From Rotaria socialis (lineage: Eukaryota > Rotifera > Eurotatoria > Philodinida > Philodinidae), in NCBI GenBank assembly GCA_905331475.1, contig CAJNYU010000181.1, positions 310,001-374,000 on the forward strand: DNA of 64,000 nt. The letters run 5' to 3'. The position numbers and the translations under genes were made by a program. The notes below the pieces were generated by a model. It did not search any database, was not told where the DNA came from, and was given only the letters and a program-made list of their open reading frames with translations. Of this stretch, positions 55,046 to 64,000 are shown piece after piece. The stretch's first letter is position 1, and every line of letters begins with the position of its first letter.

Positions 55046-55087
55046 CAGACCAGGCCAAAAATGAACTAGTTGGTCTGTGACCTGGTC
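55046..55087. repeat. hairpin AGACCAGG..CCTGGTCT
   Basis: Eight-bp perfect arms. Both hairpins are preceded by GAGCTG and contain CCAGGCCA, so they are related. Confidence 0.65.
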
Positions 55088-56283
55088 TGCAGGCTTTTGA
55101 GAGAATAGAATAAATTTATTGAATATTTTTAATAAACTGGGTATACAATTGTACAATATGTGTCAAACATTTTCTCTGATTCTGTCACGCTAGTTTCTAT
55201 TGCATATTTACTTCTTTCGAACAAAGATGATGAAATTGAAAAGGTTTCCAATAAGTGGAGAGCGAAAAGATACAGATTAGGCAAAAAAACTTGTCAGTGA
55301 AGCATCTGTCGGTGCTAAAATGTGGAACTCACCGTTTTGGATGTAATAAATTTATTCTATATTGTTAGATAGCCTAAGATAATTTATTTTTAACAAATGT
55401 CAAATAACTCAAAATTAAAATTATTTTTATAACTGATATGCGCGCTTTCAAATATTCTTATTTATAAACTATTCTCATTGATGTTTATTTTTCTACCGAC
55501 TAATTTGATTCATTCAGTATTGTTGTACTAAAAAATTTATGTAAATCTTGTCTTATACATTTTGAATACTTTATTGTTTCTCCTAATCATACCATATACG
55601 ATGGATGACAAAAGGAAGTATAAATATTAATCTACTCTTCATTTTGTTGGTTTAACTACGATATTAGCCTGCTATGTACATCGATTTAATCGTTCATTAG
55701 ATCACCCAATCTAGATTCTTTCTTTTCATGATTTTTTGCTTATATTGTTAAGTTTTGGCTACACTTCAATGGACAAGCCTATACTTTTCCCTATCTTCCT
55801 AGTCTATATTGGCTAGACTAATCATTTTATGACTTTACTGATTGACACCAAAATGTAATGCTTTTGCTACAGTAATGTTCATCTCGTCCCTCCTCTTCTC
55901 TTCCACATTTAAATTTAAAACAGTTAGAATCTACAGACTTACAGAATGATATAAACATTATTATTGCTTTTATTCTCTCGTCACTATGGAAATTCATGAG
56001 ATAATGTTTTATTTTGCCGCCTTCGGGTTACTAAGAAAATTTATCCGAAAAATATTGATTTCCCGCCACTTGGTTGCTGGGCCTAGGTGAAGGGGGAGCC
56101 GCAAAAACCTCGTTATACAACTTACACTCATTATTTTTTTCCAAAATAAGTGTGAGTTCCACAAAATGCAACCTTTTCTATACAAAAACTATGCGCTTTA
56201 ATAGACTGTAACAATTTAATTTCCGTTGATTTTTTTCAATTTTAATTGGATTTATTTTTGCAGAAAATTATAATTGTTGTCAT

Positions 56284-56510
56284 CGAGGATTTACTTTTCG
56301 TTAATTGCATAAAGATAATTTTCCGATTAATGATTTTTTTGTACAATGATTTACTTTCCATAGATTAGCTCAACGAGCAGATCAGTATTCGTCTGAATAT
56401 TTATCTTCTCATTTCTTTTTGTTTTACTAAGCAATGGAAAGTAAATCATCGTACGAAAAAATCGTTCATTGGAAAATTATCTTCATGTAATTAACCGAAA
56501 GTAAATCGTG
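56284..56510. mobile_element. 227-bp foldback element
   Basis: Arms of about 78 bp (56284-56361 and 56434-56510) are inverted copies with scattered mismatches; each contains GATTTACTTTC at its outer end and ATGATTTACTTTCCAT at its inner end. The 72-bp centre is unique. Typical of a foldback MITE; no frame. Confidence 0.85.
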
Positions 56511-56633
56511 TAAACCATTACAACAATAAATGAAAATTCACAAGAAAAAATACCGTCTTGAGCATCTAAACATTCAAATACAGCGTTAATGCGTAAACTA
56601 CAATAGCACGCTTCAGAGATAACACTGCTATTC

Positions 56634-57007
56634 CCCAGGTGAATGAATCCGACAACGGATCTTATCGAATCCTATGGAATCCGACTCCCCTACAGAATCC
56701 GATAGGATTCCTGGACACGGACCTATTTTCGGTTCCGACTGAAAAAATCACTTTTTTATTCACGATCAAATAAGCATTTGAGCCATCAGAGTGCAAGGGT
56801 GATTCGTTAGAGTTGGATTCCGTTAAAATTCAACATCGGATCCGATTGAATCCAATACCAAGGATCCGACTCCGACTGTAGGTCCGGGTCCAGGAATCCC
56901 ATAAGATTTCGTCGGTTTTATTGAAACCCATATGGGATTTGGTATATTCACTGTCTGACCTTTGTTGGAATCCGATAGGATCCTACTGTCGGAATGATTC
57001 TCCTGGG
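56634..57007 (-). mobile_element. MITE copy B
   Basis: Inverted relative to A and C: begins CCCAGGTGAATGAATCC, ends GGAATGATTCTCCTGGG. Flanks TC (56632-56633) and TC (57008-57009) fit a 2-bp target duplication. 374 bp. Confidence 0.9.
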
Positions 57008-57009
57008 TC

Positions 57010-57663
57010 TCTATTAATTTGTGATCAATTGACAAAATAAAAATATTTTCTAATTTTAGTTAACAGATATTGACACAAATAAGTTCAACTTTTCTTTTTT
57101 GTAAACATGCGAACTAAATTATGTTTATTGATTAATCTATTTTTTTCTTCATTTCGTATGTATACAAGCCTTTATTTTGTTGTATTACTTAAATATCAAA
57201 AATCAGGATTAAAAGAGTGTAAACATCAAAAATATTTTAGTAACATATCTTAAATTCTTCTTGGCTTCGTTAGAGAGAATAAAATGCTATCAAAAAGTAT
57301 ATCTGTATGTGAGTTGTTATAGCTAATTCGTATTCGTATATATGCTTATGTAGCTAAGTCTTTGCTCTTTCTTCCATTCTACTGTGATCGATAGAAACAG
57401 TTTCTGTAACTTCGTGTAAATCAAGAAACAAATGCGCTTTATTTCGCAAAAAAACAAAAAACATAAGCATGGCAAAAAAAGAAATAAACATGACAAAAAA
57501 AAGGAAATCAGCATCAGCAAGAAAATTGCCGTTCAAAACTAATCCTACATGTTTCATGAAAAAATATGATTATGTTCTAATAAATTTCGCACTAGCCACA
57601 AAAAAATGTTAATTGTTTAACATGAGACAACAATTGTACGTAATTTAGATTATTCATTTGTCA
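57010..57663. other. intergenic spacer
   Basis: Non-coding A/T-rich DNA. Overlapping minus-strand frames near 57323-57557 are low-complexity Phe/Leu runs from T-rich sequence and are not called. Confidence 0.5.
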
Positions 57664-58884
57664 TTATATAGTATGATAATGAGCAAAAAAATGATTACGA
57701 TATAAACTTTCTAAACATGCCTTTTGATTCATATCATATGCATCAAGTATACCAATGGACAATAGATATTCATTGAATGATGTATTACCATGTGCATCAT
57801 GACGTAAAAATGTTTTTACAGTATCATGCTCAGCTTCATTACGATCCATTTTATCTACTAAAAATTCAAGTAAAGTACCACAATTAATTTGTAATGAATC
57901 AGTTTCATGTTTGATAATTAATTCAAAACCATTAAATATACCTAGGAGAATCATTCCGACAGTAGGATCCTATCGGATTCCAACAAAGGTCAGACAGTGA
58001 ATATACCAAATCCCATATGGGTTTCAATAAAACCGACGAAATCTTATGGGATTCCTGGACCCGGACCTACAGTCGGAGTCGGATCCTTGGTATTGGATTC
58101 AATCGGATCCGATGTTAAATTTTAACGGAATCCAACTCTAACGAATCACCCTTGCGCTCTGATGAATCAAAATTCTTATTCGATCGTGAATAAGAAAATG
58201 ATTTTTTCAGTCGGAACCGACAATAGGTCCGCGTCCAGGAATCCTATCGGATTCTGTAGGGGAGTCGGATTCCATAGGATTCGATAAGATCCGTTGTCGG
58301 ATTCATTCACCTGGGTATTTATATCAAAATTGTTTTGCCGATTATCTCTGTTAAAATCAGCTATTTCCCATGATATACTTTGACCCTGTGAATGTAATAA
58401 AAATGTATTAATTATTGATTTTGAATAATAACAATCAGGTACATGTTGATTAATCATCATAGCTCTAATTTGTTTGACAAATGGTCTTAATAATTCAGCT
58501 ACTGTACGGAGTTTTTCCGTTTCAATTCTATCATTTTGCAGAGATTCAATATGATTTTCTAAACGTATAATATCATCTTTCACTGTTTTATTATTTCTTA
58601 TCAAATTAATACAAATAGTTTTAATTTCATTAATGAAACAATCTAATTGTAAACCTTGTTCACGAGTAATTGGATAATGTCGATTGATAAAAAAAACAAA
58701 TTTTCATCAAGTAAATAATGAATACGTTGATTAATATCAAAGAATGGTTCATTTATGAGTTGATTAAATTTATCATCTGGTATATCTGCAATTGCTTTAA
58801 CAAGTTTACCATATAAGCTGCACATCCTTTTGATAAATATAACGGTATAATAGAAATAATTCTTTCTTTGATTTCACGTGACAT
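57664..58884 (-). pseudogene. decayed gene interrupted by MITE copy C
   Basis: The reading starts at 58884 (MSREIKERIISIIPLYLSKG), shifts frame near 58820 (continuing LYGKLVKAIADIPDDKFNQL), shifts again in a T run near 58690 (continuing NRHYPITREQGLQLDCFINE), runs through a likely coiled coil (IIRLENHIESLQNDRIETEKL) to NRDNRQNNFDIN, is broken by the MITE, and resumes FNGFELIIKHETDSLQINCG to LYRNHFFAHYHTI and stop at 57664. Removing the MITE and one TA copy restores the frame exactly across the insertion point. Two frameshifts plus the insertion argue for a pseudogene, though homopolymer errors could explain the shifts. I do not recognise the family; no membrane segment is visible. Confidence 0.65.
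57941..58315 (+). mobile_element. MITE copy C, inserted in a coding sequence
   Basis: Begins CCTAGGAGAATCATTCC, ends GGATTCATTCACCTGGG, 375 bp, flanked by TA (57939-57940) and TA (58316-58317). Internal arms TTCCTGGACCCGGACCTA and TAGGTCCGCGTCCAGGAA pair, giving a long foldback. It splits the unrecognised minus-strand gene at 57664-58884. Confidence 0.92.
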
Positions 58885-59180
58885 TCTGATGAAATGAAGA
58901 AATCTAAAATATAGAAATGTGGTTAAACTGACACTAACAATTTATAAGAAGATAACAAGAAAATGAGATAAATATGAAACAAAGCATACACGAAGTATTT
59001 CGTATTTCCTTTTTTATCCTTGAAAGAATATATCTTATTTAAGTCTCTTTAAAAAATTTCAGTGACGCAGACAGGAAATTTTTACAGAAGAGCAAGTGTG
59101 TGAAAGAAAAAAAGCTGTTAGCGCAATCCCTTTGGGATTAAAAGTGTGAAACACGATGAAACGTCTTTTCTGGAATTCGT
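58885..59180. other. spacer
   Basis: No gene or repeat recognised. Confidence 0.45.
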
Positions 59181-59378
59181 CTATTACTGTCACTGATGGT
59201 CTGTGGAGCTTCTCTATTACGGTCTGTATTATGATGTATGGAGTCTCTAGAAACCATCACAGACTGTTACAGAGAAACCAGAAACCACCACAGACCGTTA
59301 CAGAGACTTCAGAGACCATCGCAGACCGTTACAGAGAAATTAATTAGTAATTAATTAATTTCTCTATAACGGTCTGTG
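59181..59378. repeat. 31-bp tandem repeat within nested hairpins
   Basis: Three units of about 31 bp (AGAAACCATCACAGACTGTT.., AGAAACCACCACAGACCGTT.., AGAGACCATCGCAGACCGTT..) span about 59248-59340. Inverted versions (GGTCTGTGGAGCTTCTCTAT, ACGGTCTGT) flank them on the left from 59196. On the right, 59321-59378 forms a hairpin with arms of about 28 bp ending in GCAGACCGTTACAGAG and its complement. A G-run (GGGGAGGGGGGCGGGGGTGGG) follows. Confidence 0.8.
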
Positions 59379-61670
59379 GGGAGGGGGGCGGGGGTGGGTC
59401 CAAATGTCTACCCTATATACTTCAACACTCCTTTCAGATCGTGTTTCATAAAATTTCAGGGATGAGAAGGATCAACTATCGTTTTTGGCTAGATAAGAGG
59501 CGTTAATAGCGGACGCGGAGCCCTTTGCAGAGAGAACATCATATCTCGTACAGCCATGGTAGCTGCGCCACTACATTTTCCAACAGTTCATGAATACTAA
59601 TACAGCTAGAATTTACAGTAAAAAAGTGGGTATAAATAACTACAGTTCAATGCCGACTTCTGCTATATTGGATCTTGATTTTTTTGCATTTTTTGCCGTT
59701 CTGAAGCACACACAAGGTGTAAATTTTAACCAATCAATATTTTCCCCTTTTCCCTTTTTATTGTAGTTTGTAGTTTAGAGATGACACTATTTCAGACATA
59801 GCATACTAAAAATAATAATATTTTCTCTTCCTTAATGATTGTTTCATTAAAAAAAATTCAATAATCAATCATACAATAAAAATACTAAGTAAATTTAATT
59901 TTCACTTAACGTAAACATAAAATGAATTTAAAATAGAATTATAAATAAAATAAAATAGATTTTGATTGAATTTAAAATTAAAATTACAAATTATAAATAT
60001 TTACCAATAAATAAATCAACAAAATTAGATTTCTTGTTGACGTTCTGATCAGAATTGCGCCTCTTCAGAACTTTTGATGTTTCATACAATTGACGTTTAT
60101 TTGACTATAGAATGCCTAACCCTAATTCAATCACCATTTTTTTTCTTTTTAGAAAAAAATTCATAACTTCTCTTCCTAATGTATGTTCGAGCTAATTTTT
60201 AGTTTCCGGGATAGAAAAAATATTTCTCTGTCTTTTCACCGATTTTTTAGTCAAAATAAATTAGTTTTTAATAAGCAGTAGTCATTAGAAAGAGACCTAC
60301 TCAAAAATTTTGTCCATTCTCTCCTTCTCTTAACTCGGTCACCCCAGCTATTTTTGTTTCCTAATTCGATCACGTAATGTAAAACACATACTGTTTCAAT
60401 GAGTGATCGAAAAACTGATACGCGGATGTCAATTTACGAAATCTCGGGTTGGTCCTGCTACAAAAGTTGTAGTACACAGTAAAACTATCTATATGCAGAA
60501 TATAAGCACAATGACTTCGGTTTCATAGGTCACTTCGTTTTTTAAAGTACAAAGGATATTCGATTATATTCCATTTGCTATATGGCTGGCTTTAAAATCA
60601 AAGAAAATGAAAACCATCTTGTTTATAGAAGTACATATTGGGATTTCTCAATTTCAAGTAGAAAACACCGATTTTAGATACCATCTTGTACCAGCATTAT
60701 CGGAAGAATTTGATGATTTAAAACAATCAATCTTTCATTTTTAGTTCGTTCCTATGTAACTTGGCATCCAAAATTAGGTAAAAGTTGAAGCAAAGCATTG
60801 AAAAAAGATTCTTCAGTACTACTTAGCCATGATGAACTACTTATTCGGTTTCACATTAACGATTCTTGATGATGACGTCAAATAGTACTCGGTGATGTAT
60901 AGCTGAGTTAAGCAGCCATGAGCCCCACCGCCAATTAGATTTCGAACATAAATGAAGATTCAGATGCTTGATATAAATTTGATAATAGATGAAAAAAATA
61001 CTTGAGCGAGAGCTTTAGGGTATAATACGAATAGATATAGTTTTCGTTATATATATATATATATACATTTATAGTTCATGTACATGTTTTCCTGTATGAA
61101 TAGCAAGAGATAGGCATATATTTAGCTGTATCTATGCTTATTTATAATTTATACATAAAGCATAAGCGGCGGAGGCTGTAGGCTCAGTCTTACCTGAATT
61201 TGGGCTCTGAAATTTGTTCACTGTCAAATTTGACTCTGTTTGATCAAGCGAACTTCACTTTAGTGCCAGTAGTAGAACATTTTCCCGAGATTATATCTTT
61301 ATCGTGATAAAAAAAACGCAAATGCGCCGAAAATGAAAGCCATTTATTATATCGTCATAGTTCTTAATGGCACCTTTTATATTGTTTACATTGAGTGGTA
61401 TGTCAACTAGATCGATCATAGGATTATGTGCTTCCGAGGCAATCTGTGTTTCCAATAGCAGGTGTACCAAGCAGAATCGAAATGTACAGAACATCTGCTA
61501 TTTCTGATGTACACTTTGCTAAAAAAACCAAAATGTACGCAGTACGCTTTGCTAGAAAAAATTGCACTTTGGTTCTGAAACCTTACCAGCTGTATGTGAT
61601 GGCAGATTGTGATCTCTTAATAATGTTTGTTGTACAAAGTCTTTTTTATTTACTCAAAAAGTGAGTACAC
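59379..61670. other. gene-free region
   Basis: After the G-rich run at 59377-59397 the DNA is AT-rich with no supportable frame. A segment near 60660-60740 (YHLVPALSEEFDDLKQSIF in one frame) might be an exon remnant but lacks neighbours. A TA run lies at about 61052-61064. Confidence 0.45.
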
Positions 61671-62110
61671 TATAGAATCTGTCAGTGTGTCCGTCAGGCC
61701 GTTTACACGATAACTTCTGAAACGCTAATCCGATTGCCATGAAATTTTTTCCACACCATTATTTCATCAATATCGGTCAACTACACAATATCAATTCGAA
61801 AATAAAAAATCGGGCACTCATATATCCAGTCGAACAGTACGGTCCGTATACGGCCGTTGACGGTTACTTTACGACTATTTTACGGGCGCAAGTTTGCCGT
61901 AATATCTGACATAGTAATACGGACCGTATTATCATGAGAGTACGGAGCACAAACAGCCGTAAACCATGAAAATTCAGTCCCGTTTACGGTGCCGTATTAC
62001 TGCGCCAGGTATTACGGGCAAATGCGGCCTATTTACTGCCGTAAATATACCGCTTTGACATCGTTTACCATCGATAAACTGACCGTAAATGAGTCCGTTT
62101 TGATCAACCT
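61671..62110. repeat. GC-richer block of CCGTA/TACGG motifs, probable transposon fragment
   Basis: CCGTA or TACGG occurs more than ten times in about 270 bp (61840-62105), including the perfect palindrome AATACGGACCGTATT at about 61916. The left part (GTGTGTCCGTCAGGCCGTTT.. then CGATAACTTCTGAAACG) resembles a phrase I recall from invertebrate mobile elements. No coding frame; base composition differs sharply from the surroundings. Confidence 0.55.
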
Positions 62111-62114
62111 GGGG

Positions 62115-62249
62115 AAGTAAGCGGGCCAAATCTAGAAAATAAGCTATTTTTGCTAGATCTCATAAAATTAAAATTTTCTATTCTTTAATAATGTTTTTTC
62201 GACTTACTCTCTATGACCAAAAATTGTCAGCTCATCAATCTCTACTACT
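62115..62249 (-). repeat. dispersed repeat, copy 2 (inverted)
   Basis: Reverse-complement counterpart of 53841-53972. Both lie beside other mobile DNA. Confidence 0.85.
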
Positions 62250-62667
62250 CTATACTACTTTTCTTCTCCTATGTATAGAAATTAAAAAGAAATATTAGAT
62301 AGTGTAATCATGTTCTTGGTGACCGAACATATCATGGAAAATTTTTGAGAAAAAAATCAAATTTTATTTTATTACCCATCGCCTAGTTTGTACATGTTTT
62401 CTTTTTGAACAAATAGTATGCGGGGAAAAAGAAAATAACAATGACGCTCATTGTGATATCGAACAATCGCGCTGTGACTGACGATGAAAGTTACCGACTG
62501 AACTTAGTCGTGACCTCATTCCGTCTAATGGACATATCAGATATTAAAATAAAAAGAACAAATTCATCGTCACCATCGTCATTGTCATTTTTCTTTCTAT
62601 TGTGTTGCATCTTAATTTGTTCATGCATTGTTCGTTTACGTGTATGTTCCATTAATATCATAATCAT

Positions 62668-63920
62668 ATGGTTCGACATCACAAACGAAGAACTACATCC
62701 AAATACTCGGAGGCTGATATGCAAAAGGCTCTAGAAGCTATTCAAAACAAGAATCTCAAGCCATGCGATCTTGCCGGTTAAAACTTACAACGACTTCTCA
62801 TAACCATATTTTGATAGCACTGGATGCTACTACTACTCCACTTCAACCAGCACCACGTATTTCATCAGTACCAGAACCAATTAATTAATCATCGATTGAA
62901 TTAACTCAATGTGGTATGTTTCTGACTTCACAATCGCATTCAACTTAACTAACCTGTTTCATTTGTTTTAGATATGTCCGAACAATTACCTATTTACGAT
63001 CATGGATGCTCATCGATTTTGGTGTCACAATTACCTGAAATTCAAAGTACAGTCGTAAAATTTGAATTAATGACTCTACGTAGCTGAATTCTAGATTTCT
63101 CATCCATTTCATTAGTGATTGGCAATGCAATACAAACATTATATTCAGAACAAGTTGAGAACTTGTCTAGTAAGCTTATGGGAAACAAACTTAGTAACTT
63201 AATGCACTTTTTTTAGATGCTGCATATGATGCTGTTCCCGATCAATGTAATTGGAATGATACTGGAATCAAATTATTTGAAAACAGTCAGTCCACTTGAA
63301 GAAAAATATATGCATTTTTCTTATCTCACTTTCTAGATGAAAATCTATATGATCCTTTCAATCCTTCGATTGAATTAGTGCATCAACCGCACGCATCTTC
63401 TCGATTAAACCAATCATCGACAACAATATCTGATCGATCGGCTAACATAACAACCGACAATTCTCGAAATAGTTGTTTCGAAGTGGTTACTAATGTTATT
63501 AGTAACTTTTTGACTCCATCATTTTTATCACCGAGTAAAAAATGAAAATTTATAATTGAACGACCACACGATGAAAGTTTAACGTCAATGAATGCTATTT
63601 ACAAAATCAATCAAAAAGAAAAAAGAAGGTTTAAAAACAAGGAATCGATCTCGGCTGCTTCAAAGGAAGCAACAGAAACCAGGAAAACTCCAGCGAAACG
63701 GTATGACATTCATGAAAGTGTTACAAGAAGGTGTTTGATAGAAACACAAACTTAGCAATGTCACTAATCAAGTTGAATAAAGCCGCTACTGAATATAAAT
63801 TAATGAGAAAAGAGTGCATAAAAATACCAATAAGAATAAACGCACTTGACTTCTTTAATTTTTTTCTTTTTCAGTGGGCGAAAACCAAAAACACTTATCA
63901 AACCCACGTTTGAGACATTC
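62668..63920 (+). pseudogene. decayed pogo-like transposase gene with Psq-type HTH
   Basis: Opens MVRHHKRRTTSKYSEADMQKALEAIQNKNL, which matches the pipsqueak-type helix-turn-helix start of pogo/Tigger-like transposases, then stops at 62779. Protein-like fragments continue in several frames between splice-like sites: LDATTTPLQPAPRISSVPEP (then a stop), DMSEQLPIYDHGCSSILVSQ (from 62973), DAVPDQCNWNDTGIKLFEN (about 63225), LYDPFNPSIELVHQPHASSR to FLSPSKK (63340-63545), and a basic end RPHDESLTSMNAIYKINQKE. No DDE catalytic block is visible, so the element is internally deleted. It runs towards the window edge; its ends were not found. Confidence 0.55.
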
Positions 63921-64000
63921 GACGTCGAAGAGGCTTTCAAGTGATACAAATGCAAATATTATGCCAATGATTTCTTGTCACTCGAACGTTCCATATATAC

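Larger units (their letters stand above)
54461..56283. other. gene-poor region with small hairpins
   Basis: A 77-codon frame at 54454-54687 overlaps the CTAGATTCG repeat and shows no domain, so I do not call it a gene. Two related hairpins lie at 54901-54938 and 55046-55087. Otherwise AT-rich non-coding DNA. Confidence 0.5.

Noticed and set aside
57941..58315. MITE copy C acting as a new spliceable intron
   Set aside because: Donor- and acceptor-like ends exist, but removal between them shifts the frame into an early stop, while excision with one TA restores it.
62441..62734. 97-codon frame with a hydrophobic stretch
   Set aside because: Overlaps the better supported Psq start at 62668 in another frame; composition is not gene-like.

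Overview
The window looks like nuclear DNA of a small invertebrate, most probably a bdelloid rotifer. It is strongly AT-rich, most introns are about 45-70 nt with GT..AG ends, intergenic runs hold TC and TA microsatellites, and the F-box protein has the divergent look common in that group. This taxonomic call is inference; no ribosomal or mitochondrial marker is present. Two single N characters (38835 and 43874) mark scaffold joins. Gene models were built by hand from reading frames, splice sites and family knowledge. In every complete model the exon phases close exactly.

Layout. 1269-3854 (-): a three-exon aminergic GPCR, followed by about 8 kb of non-coding, microsatellite-rich DNA. 12025-13891 (-): F-box protein, divergent from 14676-17430 (+): 15-exon RPA1, the large subunit of replication protein A. 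17580-18294 (-): unknown 219-aa protein, convergent with RPA1. 19283-22817 (+): BTB-BACK-Kelch protein. 23340-26941 (+): RNF103-like membrane RING ubiquitin ligase. 27288-29328 (+): SDR16C/RDH10-type membrane dehydrogenase whose catalytic Ser and Tyr are replaced. 31330-33462 (+): PICK1 (PDZ-BAR). 36563-37783 (+): NUP35/NUP53. 38662-45024 (-): cathepsin L locus, one complete gene plus partial copies, bounded by the N joins and best read as a tandem array with a 4,087-bp unit. 47572-48100: probable pseudogene. 48593-50041 (+): ZPR1. 50963-53665 (+): GNL3L-type circularly permuted nucleolar GTPase.

From 53.7 kb to the end the sequence is gene-poor and rich in mobile or repeated DNA: a repeat family with a recurring CTAGATTCGCCCC motif (one block returns inverted 8 kb away), small hairpins, a 227-bp foldback element, a roughly 372-bp MITE present three times in the window (one copy inside a decayed gene at 57664-58884), a 31-bp tandem repeat built into hairpins, a GC-richer CCGTA/TACGG block, and a decayed pogo-like transposase gene at the right edge. 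A separate 809-bp inverted-terminal-repeat element lies at 33825-34633.

The intact genes are mostly conserved eukaryotic housekeeping or signalling genes (replication, nuclear pore, ribosome biogenesis, ubiquitin ligation, vesicle trafficking) on both strands. They form no pathway or operon. I found no tRNA, rRNA, CRISPR array or obviously new multi-gene system. The most notable items are the mobile-element families with readable target-site duplications, the cathepsin array, the catalytically altered SDR and a stop-free 57-nt intron in ZPR1.
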